Below are positions 1 to 5,445 of a stretch of 6,628 bases of DNA, piece after piece (within the stretch, counting starts at the first letter, position 1; each line of letters opens with the position of its first letter). A model generated the notes under the pieces. That model saw only the letters and a list, made by a program, of their open reading frames with translations. It was not told where the DNA came from and did no database searches. Origin of the DNA: SYIM01 sp044359405 (GTDB lineage: Bacteria > Pseudomonadota > Gammaproteobacteria > Burkholderiales > Burkholderiaceae_E); NCBI GenBank assembly GCA_044359405.1, contig JBIKMC010000194.1, positions 1-6,628 of the forward strand, written 5' to 3'. Both the position numbers and the translations under genes were made by a program.

Positions 1-77
1 TGGTAGGCGCGATTGGACTCGAACCAACGACCCCCACCATGTCAAGGTGGTGCTCTAACCAGCTGAGCTACGCGCCT
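1..77 (-). tRNA. tRNA-Val (anticodon GAC)
   Basis: Read on the minus strand this folds as a full cloverleaf. The 7-bp acceptor stem pairs 71-77 with 5-11, position 4 gives the discriminator A, and positions 1-3 encode the CCA end. The D-arm contains the usual TAGCTCAGCTGGTTAGAGC pattern, and the T-arm carries GGTTCGAGTCC. The anticodon stem CCACC/GGTGG encloses the loop TTGACAT, which puts GAC at positions 34-36 and so reads GUC valine codons. The gene ends exactly at the window edge, and further tRNA genes could follow to the left. It lies 34 bp downstream of the permease stop codon on the same strand. Confidence 0.96.
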
Positions 78-89
78 GCGTAGCCCATA

Positions 90-98
90 ACTATAGCA
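90..98 (-). promoter_or_regulatory. Putative extended -10 promoter for the tRNA-Val gene
   Basis: On the minus strand, in the 34-bp gap between the permease stop and the tRNA, the sequence reads TGCTATAGT. This is an extended -10 element (TG, one base, then TATAGT, five of six matches to TATAAT). It ends 12 nt before the mature tRNA 5' end, leaving a leader of roughly 6 nt, and the discriminator GGGCTACGC is G/C-rich as in stable-RNA promoters. No convincing -35 hexamer was found, which is tolerable with an extended -10. The role is inferred from position and motif. Confidence 0.42.
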
Positions 99-111
99 GA
101 CTCAGGGCTGC

Positions 112-1749
112 CTAGCTCGTCGCGGACCGATCTGCCAGGGCGATACGCGTCAGCCACGCCACTGGAATCGCGCCGACCATAACAATCAAAAGCGCTGGCA
201 AGGCCGCCTCGCCCAGGCGCTCGTCAGCGGCAAAGTGGTGCGCGACCACCGCCAGCGTGTCAAAGTCAAAGGGCCTCAGTACCAGAGTTGCAGGCAATTC
301 CTTCACACAATCAATGAACACCAGCAGCGCTGCCACGCCCATGCTGCGCCTCATCAGGGGCCAGTGCACCTCGAACAGCACCTGCAGCGGGCTACGCCCC
401 AGGCTGCGGGCGCTTTGATCCATAGACGGACTGATGCGACGCAGCCCCGCATCAATGCCCTGGAAACCCACCGGAAAAAATCGCACCAGATAGGCATAGA
501 GGACGGCGATGAGGCCCAGCGATGTCAGGTTGATCGACAGCCCGACCGTCGAAGCCAGACCATCTAGACCGCGACCGACAACGCCTAACAGGGCGAGCAG
601 ACTCACGCCCAGCACCACACCCGGAATCGCGTAGCCGGTGTTGGCAAAGCCCACCGCCACCCGCATCAGCGGCATCGACGACAGACGCAGCGCATATGCG
701 GCCGCCAGCGCACAGGGCACGACCAGCGCCGCGCCGGCACAGCCCAGCACGGCCGTGTTCAGCGCCCACTGCCACAGTCGGGCGCCGTGCTCGACCTCGC
801 TGCTCAGTCCGCTCCGCAAGAGCAACAGCGCCGGAATGACAAACCCCAGCAGACTGGGCGCGGCACAGGCAATGCTGGCCCGCCAGGCCGGCCAGCCCTG
901 AAGCGTTTGCCGGCCTGCAGGTCGTCCACCGCGCGCATGAAACTGCATACGTCCGCGACTGCGCCGCTCAAGCCACACCAGGCTCATCACACGCGCGAGC
1001 AGCACCACGGCAAGACGGGCTGCGCCGGTGCGATCGCCCATGCCCTGCCAGGCCCGGTAGATGCCCGCCGTAAAGCTGTCGACCGCAAAGTAGCTGACCG
1101 TGCCGAAGTCGGCCAGGGTTTCCATCATCGCCAGCACCGCACCTGCTGCGATGGCGGGTCGCGCAACCGGCCAGACCACCCGCCACCACACGGCGCGCGG
1201 CCCCAGACCCAGTGACCGCGCGGCCTCCATCAGCGACTCGCTGCGCTCGGCAAACGCTGCGCGCGCGAGCAGGTACACATAGGGGTAGAGCGTCAGCCCC
1301 AGACACACCGCTGCCGCAGGCCAGGCATGTACGTCCGGGAACCAGTAGTCGCCAACCTGCCATCCCGTGAGGTCGCGCAGCAGACTTTGCAGGGGACCCG
1401 CTGGCGCCAGAAAGTCGGTGTACGCGTAAGCCATGACAAAAGCAGGCATGGCCATGGGAAGAACCAGCAACCACGCGAGCAGGCCACGGCCGGGGAATTC
1501 ATACGCGGCGATCAGCCAGGCGGCACCGACCCCTGTCGTCAACACAATCACGAGCACGGCAAGCGCGAGTACGAGAGTTGTGGCGGCATACCGGGGGAGG
1601 ACTGTCTCAAACAGGTGCGCAATCGCGCCCACCGTGCTAACACCGCCCGAGCCCAGACCGGCAGCCAGCAGGAGCAATGACAGGGCAGGCGCCGCCACCA
1701 GCGCCAGCGCGAACAATGCCCCGATCCGGCCTATGCCGTTAGAATCCAT
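112..1749 (-). CDS. fbpB: Iron(III) ABC transporter, fused two-domain permease (FbpB family)
   Basis: Inner-membrane channel subunit of a binding-protein-dependent importer, most likely for ferric iron. The 545-residue length and the two copies of the MetI-like permease domain, each with many hydrophobic segments, fit FbpB/SfuB proteins, in which two permease modules are fused. Both ATPase-docking EAA loops are visible: EAARSLG at about residues 175-181 and SARSLG at about 446-451, each followed by a WP-containing helix. The KELPATLVLRPF stretch near residues 483-494 is a family hallmark. ATG at 1749 was chosen because it directly precedes the first membrane segment. The open frame continues upstream to 1893, but that extension is Arg-rich and overlaps the divergent ATPase gene. 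No clear Shine-Dalgarno is seen. The partner ATPase is divergent, and the binding protein is not in the window. Iron as substrate is a family inference; other FbpB-like systems exist. Confidence 0.93.
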   Translation of the reverse strand: MDSNGIGRIGALFALALVAAPALSLLLLAAGLGSGGVSTVGAIAHLFETVLPRYAATTLVLALAVLVIVLTTGVGAAWLIAAYEFPGRGLLAWLLVLPMAMPAFVMAYAYTDFLAPAGPLQSLLRDLTGWQVGDYWFPDVHAWPAAAVCLGLTLYPYVYLLARAAFAERSESLMEAARSLGLGPRAVWWRVVWPVARPAIAAGAVLAMMETLADFGTVSYFAVDSFTAGIYRAWQGMGDRTGAARLAVVLLARVMSLVWLERRSRGRMQFHARGGRPAGRQTLQGWPAWRASIACAAPSLLGFVIPALLLLRSGLSSEVEHGARLWQWALNTAVLGCAGAALVVPCALAAAYALRLSSMPLMRVAVGFANTGYAIPGVVLGVSLLALLGVVGRGLDGLASTVGLSINLTSLGLIAVLYAYLVRFFPVGFQGIDAGLRRISPSMDQSARSLGRSPLQVLFEVHWPLMRRSMGVAALLVFIDCVKELPATLVLRPFDFDTLAVVAHHFAADERLGEAALPALLIVMVGAIPVAWLTRIALADRSATS

Positions 1750-1752
1750 GTT

Positions 1753-1771
1753 GAGAATTATATGTATTCGC
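1753..1771. promoter_or_regulatory. Candidate Fur box between divergent permease and ATPase genes
   Basis: Hand alignment to the classical 19-bp Fur consensus (GATAAT-GATAAT-C-ATTATC) gives 12 of 19 matches. The first hexamer, GAGAAT, is the best (five of six); in the 7-1-7 view the left heptad TGAGAAT (1752-1758) matches six of seven, while the right half is poor. The site overlaps the candidate TATAAT of the permease gene and the assigned ATPase start codon, where a bound repressor could block both transcripts. Fur control is usual for ferric-iron importers. The match is modest and the AT-rich background of any promoter could produce it, so this is a hypothesis. Confidence 0.33.
1757..1762 (-). 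promoter_or_regulatory. Putative -10 box (TATAAT) of the permease gene
   Basis: The minus strand carries a perfect TATAAT here, inside an AT-rich island in otherwise GC-rich DNA. It is followed by TCTCAAC and then the permease ATG at 1749, so transcription starting about 7 nt downstream of the box would begin at or next to the A of the ATG. If this is the promoter, the permease mRNA would be leaderless or nearly so, which fits the lack of a Shine-Dalgarno sequence. No good -35 hexamer lies 16-18 bp upstream. On the plus strand, TAGAAT at 1740-1745 is a weaker -10 candidate for the ATPase gene. Confidence 0.38.
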
Positions 1772-2937
1772 AAATCGATACCGTTCCGCCGCCGGCTGAC
1801 CCGCCGGCTCATGCGGCCCCTCCGGCCGAGGCGGTCGCCCCCGAAGTGCTGGCCGTCGAGCAGCTGGCGGTGAGCTATGCGCGCGATGGGCAAACGCGCC
1901 AGGTGCTCGATGGGCTGGGCTTTCGCCTGCGTCGCGGTGAAATTGGCTGCCTGCTTGGGGCGTCGGGTTGTGGCAAGTCGACCGCACTGCGCACCATCGC
2001 GGGTTTTGTCCGGCCTGAGCGGGGTCTGGTGCGCATCGACGGCCGCATCGTTGCCTCAGCCGCCGATTGGATAGCGCCCGAGGCGCGCGGTATCGGCGTG
2101 GTGTTTCAGGATTACGCCTTGTTTCCGCATCTGGATGTGGCCGGCAATGTGGGCTTTGGCCTGCGTAATCTTTCGGCACGCGAGCGTGCCACACGAGTGG
2201 CCCAGATGCTGTCGCTGGTGGGGCTACCCGAACTCTCTCAGCGTTTTCCGCACGAACTGTCGGGCGGCCAGCAGCAGCGTGTCGCCCTGGCTCGCGCGCT
2301 GGCGCCCTCGCCTGCGGTTCTGCTACTGGACGAGCCGTTTTCAAGCCTGGACCCCGACCTCAGAGAGCGCCTGGCGCTTGAGTTGCGCGACCTTTTAAAG
2401 CGTGCCGGCACCACAACCTTGCTGGTGACGCACGACCAGTACGAAGCGTTTGCGCTCGCAGACCGGGTGGGCGTGATGAACGCCGGTCGTATCGAACAGT
2501 GGGACACGCCCTACCGGCTTTACCACCGCCCGTCCACGCGGGTTGTGGCCGATTTCGTCGGTCTCGGCGCGTTTCTGCCTGGCCGCATTGAGCACAAGGA
2601 CGGCCTTTCGACCGTACACATCGAACTGGGTAGTCTGCCCATCCGAGAGCGTATGGATCAGGCCATGGCCGCAGCCCAGGCCGACCACCTGTCGGGAGAA
2701 ATCACTGTGCTGCTGCGGCCGGACGACGTGATTCACGACGATGCCAGCCCCGTCCAGGCGGAAGTGGTGCGCAAGGCTTTTCGCGGTGCTCAGTTTCTCT
2801 ACACCCTCAGGCTACCCAGCGGCACCACCTTGATGGCCCTGGTACCCAGTCACCACGACCATGCGATCGGTGAGCGCATCGGCATCCGTTTTGATGCCGA
2901 CCATATCGTCACCTACGAAAAATCCCCGACGCGTTGA
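1762..2937 (+). CDS. fbpC: Iron(III) ABC transporter ATP-binding protein (FbpC family)
   Basis: Cytoplasmic ATPase that drives the importer whose permease is encoded divergently. It is 391 residues, slightly longer than usual for FbpC. All nucleotide-binding motifs are intact: Walker A GASGCGKST (66-74), Q-loop Gln116 in VFQDYALFPHL, signature LSGGQQQR (166-173), Walker B LLLDEP with Asp190 and Glu191, D-loop SSLD, and switch His224 in LLVTHDQ. Residues about 275-390 form the C-terminal TOBE-like regulatory domain. The first 28 residues are a Pro/Ala-rich tail not expected in the family. GTG at 1846 (residue 29, then LAVEQLAVSYA) would give a conventional N-terminus, so ATG 1762 is not certain. 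Neither start has a strong Shine-Dalgarno; GAGG at 1828-1831 is weak. Substrate assignment to iron rests on the pairing with an FbpB-like permease. Confidence 0.93.
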   Translation: MYSQIDTVPPPADPPAHAAPPAEAVAPEVLAVEQLAVSYARDGQTRQVLDGLGFRLRRGEIGCLLGASGCGKSTALRTIAGFVRPERGLVRIDGRIVASAADWIAPEARGIGVVFQDYALFPHLDVAGNVGFGLRNLSARERATRVAQMLSLVGLPELSQRFPHELSGGQQQRVALARALAPSPAVLLLDEPFSSLDPDLRERLALELRDLLKRAGTTTLLVTHDQYEAFALADRVGVMNAGRIEQWDTPYRLYHRPSTRVVADFVGLGAFLPGRIEHKDGLSTVHIELGSLPIRERMDQAMAAAQADHLSGEITVLLRPDDVIHDDASPVQAEVVRKAFRGAQFLYTLRLPSGTTLMALVPSHHDHAIGERIGIRFDADHIVTYEKSPTR

Positions 2938-2953
2938 GGCGCTCTGGCGTCGG
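2926..2953 (+). other. Hairpin spanning the ATPase stop codon
   Basis: CCGACGC (2926-2932) is perfectly complementary to GCGTCGG (2947-2953). The 14-nt interval contains a second short pairing, GAG/CTC around GCG, and the TGA stop at 2935-2937 lies within it. No T-tract follows, so it is not a classical intrinsic terminator. It could protect the ATPase mRNA end or modulate read-through into the downstream FGE-like gene. Function is unproven, and GC-rich DNA yields such repeats by chance. Confidence 0.3.
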
Positions 2954-3130
2954 TCGGGCTCGGCACCGCTACCATCACACGCTCGTGTCCGTCCGAGGGG
3001 TTTATCCCGTGCGAATGCCGCTATCTCCATTGCCGTCTGACTGCTCGTCCTCTGCCGTTGTCCCCAATGCGGGTGCTTGCGGTCACCGCCGGTCACCGAC
3101 CCCATGCCCCTCGGCTTGGCTTTGTGTGGC

Positions 3131-3175
3131 CCCTACCCTGGCGCTCCCTACCCTGGCGCCCCCTACCCTGGCGCC
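3131..3175 (+). repeat. Three tandem 15-bp repeats upstream of the FGE-like gene
   Basis: The unit CCCTACCCTGGCGCY occurs three times head to tail (3131-3145, 3146-3160, 3161-3175), with one base differing between the first copy and the other two; a partial CCCT follows. The period of 15 keeps reading frame. If the downstream gene used an upstream start, it would encode repeated Pro-Thr-Leu-Ala pentapeptides; if it starts at 3213, the array is non-coding leader. The stretch 2938-3212 holds no other gene that I can support. Confidence 0.85.
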
Positions 3176-3212
3176 CCCTGAGCGGTCACACCTGGTCGAG
3201 CTTGCTTACCGG

Positions 3213-3977
3213 ATGACGCTCACCGCTCTGTTGGCCCTGCCCCTGCAAACGGTGGCCTCGTCCAACGCAAATCCAGCCGCTATCGACTGGGTCTCTCTGG
3301 ATGGCTTTTCCATCGCCAAGACAGAGACCACCATCGGTCAATTTAAACGCTTCGTCCAGGCGACCGGTCTGCAAACGCGCGCCGAGCGCACAGGCGGTGG
3401 CGCGGTGTTTGAAGCTGGCTGGGTGCAGAAGACGGGCTGGACCTGGGCCCACCCATTCGGACGTCAATATCAGCCGGCCGATGACGAACCTGCGGCACAC
3501 GTCACCTACGATGAGGCTCAGGCGTTCTGCCAGTGGGCGGGCGGACGACTGCCCACCGACGCGCAATGGCGCTCAGCTGCCTACACTGAGCAGCGTACCA
3601 ATCCAACCGCGCCCTTTCAGCGCGGGCGTACCTATGAATTTCCGACGGGCGACTCGCCCGCGGGTGCACAGTGTCTGGATGAATGCGGCCCCGCCTCCGC
3701 GGCACGTGCGGTTGCGCATGGCGCTGCTCTCAGCCGGGGGCGGGGACATGCCCGCACCAGCGCCACGCCACCGGGTGTAAACGGCCTGCATGACATGGGT
3801 GCCAATCTGTGGGAATGGGTCGACGAACCGGCTGGCGCCAGCGGCAATGCAGAGCGTCTGACGCGCGGCGGGTCCTGGTGGTATGGCACGGCGCAGATGC
3901 GCGCCACACATCTGCAGAGCAAGCCGGGCGACACCACCGTGGTCTATATCGGGTTTCGCTGCGTACGCGCGCCCTGA
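3213..3977 (+). CDS. Exported SUMF1/EgtB/PvdO-family (FGE-like) protein lacking the FGE cysteine pair
   Basis: A 254-residue protein with the formylglycine-generating-enzyme-like fold. A hydrophobic N-terminus (TALLALPLQTVASSNA) looks like a short signal peptide, suggesting export. Family signatures in order are FSIAKTETTIGQFKRFV (about 32-48), GGRLPTDAQW (110-119), GLHDMGANLWEW (191-202), RGGSW (218-222) and IGFRCV (246-251). True FGE has two copper-binding catalytic cysteines shortly after the GGS motif. Here that segment reads GGSWWYGTAQMRA without cysteine, so sulfatase activation is unlikely; EgtB-type iron histidines are not evident either. Cysteines at about 154 and 158 (CLDEC) could form a disulfide. 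The frame is open back to TTG 2934. GTG 3009 has a good Shine-Dalgarno (GAGGGG at 2995-3000, 8-nt spacing) but would hide the signal peptide. Position after the ATPase suggests co-transcription and perhaps an accessory iron role (inference). Actual function is unknown. Confidence 0.8.
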   Translation: MTLTALLALPLQTVASSNANPAAIDWVSLDGFSIAKTETTIGQFKRFVQATGLQTRAERTGGGAVFEAGWVQKTGWTWAHPFGRQYQPADDEPAAHVTYDEAQAFCQWAGGRLPTDAQWRSAAYTEQRTNPTAPFQRGRTYEFPTGDSPAGAQCLDECGPASAARAVAHGAALSRGRGHARTSATPPGVNGLHDMGANLWEWVDEPAGASGNAERLTRGGSWWYGTAQMRATHLQSKPGDTTVVYIGFRCVRAP

Positions 3978-5431
3978 GGCAGTTGCGGCGCTTTGGCCTT
4001 GAGAAACGCAAAGGCGCCGGCTACTGCAATCAGAGACAACACGGTATAGCCCAGCCGATAGTCACCGGTGAGATCAGCCATGCCACCGGCCACCATGGGC
4101 CCGGCCACCTGGCCCACGGCAATGATCACTGACGACAGGCCCATGATCATGCCGATGGAGCGACGACCAAAGTAATCAGCTCGAATCGCCTGCATGAAGG
4201 GCCCCCGCAAACCCCAGGCAACACCGTGAAAAACGGCGAAAGCCAGCAGCATCAGAGGTCCCGTGGCATAGGTCAGCATGAGCAATCCAAAGCCATGCCC
4301 CAGCATGCAGGCGGCTGCCACGCGTCGCTTGTCGAACCGATCACCAATCACCACACCCATCAGCACGCCACCGATCTGCGCCAGGGTCATCAATGAGATC
4401 ACCAGCGAGGCCTGAGCCACGGTATAGCCCAGGCCTTCCTTCATGTGGGTGATGGCGTGCACGTTCACGCCCGTGACGACCAGCAGGGCCACCCCGTGCC
4501 CGATGGCCAACAGCCAGAACGCGCTCGTGCGCATCGCCTGTCGCGCGGTAAACCCGGGATGTTCGTCAGCGCCGCTCGAGGCGCTTGGCGCCGGTGCCTG
4601 GGGCTGCGTAACGGGCGTGGGGGGCGTGGGGGGCGTAACGGGCGTAACGGGCGTAACGGGCGTAACGGGCGTGGCGGGCGTGGCGGGCGTGGCGGGCGTG
4701 GCGGGCGTGGCGGGCGTGGCGGGCGTGGCGGGCGTGGCGGGCGTAACGGATGCCGAGGCTGCGGAGGCTAACGACGGCGCCGAGGGTGCTGGCAATGCAG
4801 ACTGCGCGCTCAAGGGCGGAGCAGGCGCATCGCCATCAGGGTGCAGGCCCAGGTCTCGTGGCCGGTACCGGAACACCGACACCAGGGGCAGTCCCACCAG
4901 CAGCACCAGCACGCCTGAACCCATGGCCGTCATGCGCCAACCAAAGTAGGACATCGAGGCCGCAATCACGGGTACGGCCAGGCCACCCAGGGCCAGGCCC
5001 AGCCCGCAGGCTGACAGGGCCCTTGCGCGTTTGCGCTCAAACCAGTGAATGATGGCAACGTTGATGGGGAAGTAACCACTAAGGCTGGTGCCCAGTGCAA
5101 TCATGACGATGGCGCCGTAAAACCCCGCCAGCGAGTCAACGTTACCCAGCAGCATCAGACCGAGCGCGAACACGAGGACGCCCAGCCGGATCAGGCGGGC
5201 CTCGCCGAAACGATCGATGAGCCATCCCAACACGGGTCCGATCAGCGCCGTCTCAACCGACTGCAATGCAGCGGCCCCCGACAGGGCTGTTTTACTCCAG
5301 CCGCGCTCGGACGACAGCACCGCCACATAGGCTCCGAAGGACTGTACCAACATGCCCGCCTGCAGAAACTGCAGCACGCCTCCAGCTGCGACCACGCGCC
5401 AGCCGTAGAACCGGTTGTTGAATAAGCCCAC
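3944..5431 (-). CDS. MFS transporter with a Thr-Pro repeat central loop
   Basis: A 495-residue inner-membrane carrier of the major facilitator superfamily. The N-terminus (FYGWRVVAAGGVLQFLQAG) and overall pattern resemble the monocarboxylate/oxalate-formate-like branch, but the substrate cannot be read from sequence. Two hydrophobic halves (about 10-190 and 300-485) each carry a motif-A-like loop: GWLIDRFG (69-76), and GDRFDKRR in the second half. The loop between them, about residues 195-295, is Pro/Ala/Ser-rich and includes 16 triplets of the x-Thr-Pro type (229-276), longer than family members usually have. The start is GTG at 5431; the next in-frame Met (residue 27) lies within the first membrane segment. 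There is no good Shine-Dalgarno, but the aminotransferase stop lies only 14 nt upstream, so translation may be coupled. The 3' end overlaps the convergent FGE-like gene by 34 bp. Confidence 0.93.
   Translation of the reverse strand: MGLFNNRFYGWRVVAAGGVLQFLQAGMLVQSFGAYVAVLSSERGWSKTALSGAAALQSVETALIGPVLGWLIDRFGEARLIRLGVLVFALGLMLLGNVDSLAGFYGAIVMIALGTSLSGYFPINVAIIHWFERKRARALSACGLGLALGGLAVPVIAASMSYFGWRMTAMGSGVLVLLVGLPLVSVFRYRPRDLGLHPDGDAPAPPLSAQSALPAPSAPSLASAASASVTPATPATPATPATPATPATPATPATPVTPVTPVTPVTPPTPPTPVTQPQAPAPSASSGADEHPGFTARQAMRTSAFWLLAIGHGVALLVVTGVNVHAITHMKEGLGYTVAQASLVISLMTLAQIGGVLMGVVIGDRFDKRRVAAACMLGHGFGLLMLTYATGPLMLLAFAVFHGVAWGLRGPFMQAIRADYFGRRSIGMIMGLSSVIIAVGQVAGPMVAGGMADLTGDYRLGYTVLSLIAVAGAFAFLKAKAPQLPQGARTQRNPI
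3986..4019. terminator. Possible bidirectional hairpin at the convergent gene ends
   Basis: CGGCGCTTTG (3986-3995) pairs with 4009-4019 (CAAAGGCGCCG) through ten base pairs with one bulged G at 4013 and a 13-nt loop. It begins 9 bp after the stop of the plus-strand FGE-like gene and lies inside the last codons of the MFS gene. No T-run follows on either strand, so it is not a textbook intrinsic terminator. It may still slow polymerase or protect the plus-strand mRNA end. Confidence 0.3.
4606..4749 (-). repeat. Sixteen tandem 9-bp units coding for (V/A/P)-Thr-Pro in the MFS loop
   Basis: Plus-strand units are GCGTAACGG, GCGTGGGGG and GCGTGGCGG. In order from 4606 there is one AAC unit, two GGG units, four AAC units, eight GGC units (4669-4740) and one AAC unit. 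On the coding strand this gives, from residue 229, VTP, eight ATP, four VTP, two PTP and a final VTQ. The block arrangement of identical variants suggests duplication by slippage or unequal exchange. A 9-bp period preserves frame, so copy number can change without breaking the gene. GGG runs recur every 9 bases on the plus (template) strand. Confidence 0.95.
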
Positions 5432-5445
5432 GGCTGCGGCGCTGC

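Noticed and set aside
1..111. tRNA gene as a mobile-element attachment site
   Set aside because: No integrase, no duplicated tRNA 3' end and no change in base composition are visible inside the window; the 3' side of the tRNA lies outside it.
1433..1873. Plus-strand open frame opposite the permease
   Set aside because: Low-complexity composition antisense to well-supported membrane segments, with no ribosome-binding site of note.
1750..1893. N-terminal extension of the permease frame to an ATG at 1893
   Set aside because: The extension is Arg-rich, overlaps the ATPase coding strand and precedes a normal membrane start; ATG 1749 is better.
1739..2344. Minus-strand open frame of 201 codons opposite the ATPase
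   Set aside because: Arg/Ala/Pro-rich composition and no motif; it is a shadow of the ATPase gene.
3085..3104. Direct repeat of GGTCACCG as a possible operator
   Set aside because: Only two short copies in GC-rich sequence, with no promoter elements beside them; chance is a sufficient explanation.
4443..4949. Plus-strand frames through the repeat array (Gly-Val-Ala and Gly-Arg-rich peptides)
   Set aside because: The 9-bp repeat contains no stop in these frames, so they stay open by default; the opposite strand encodes a clear MFS protein.
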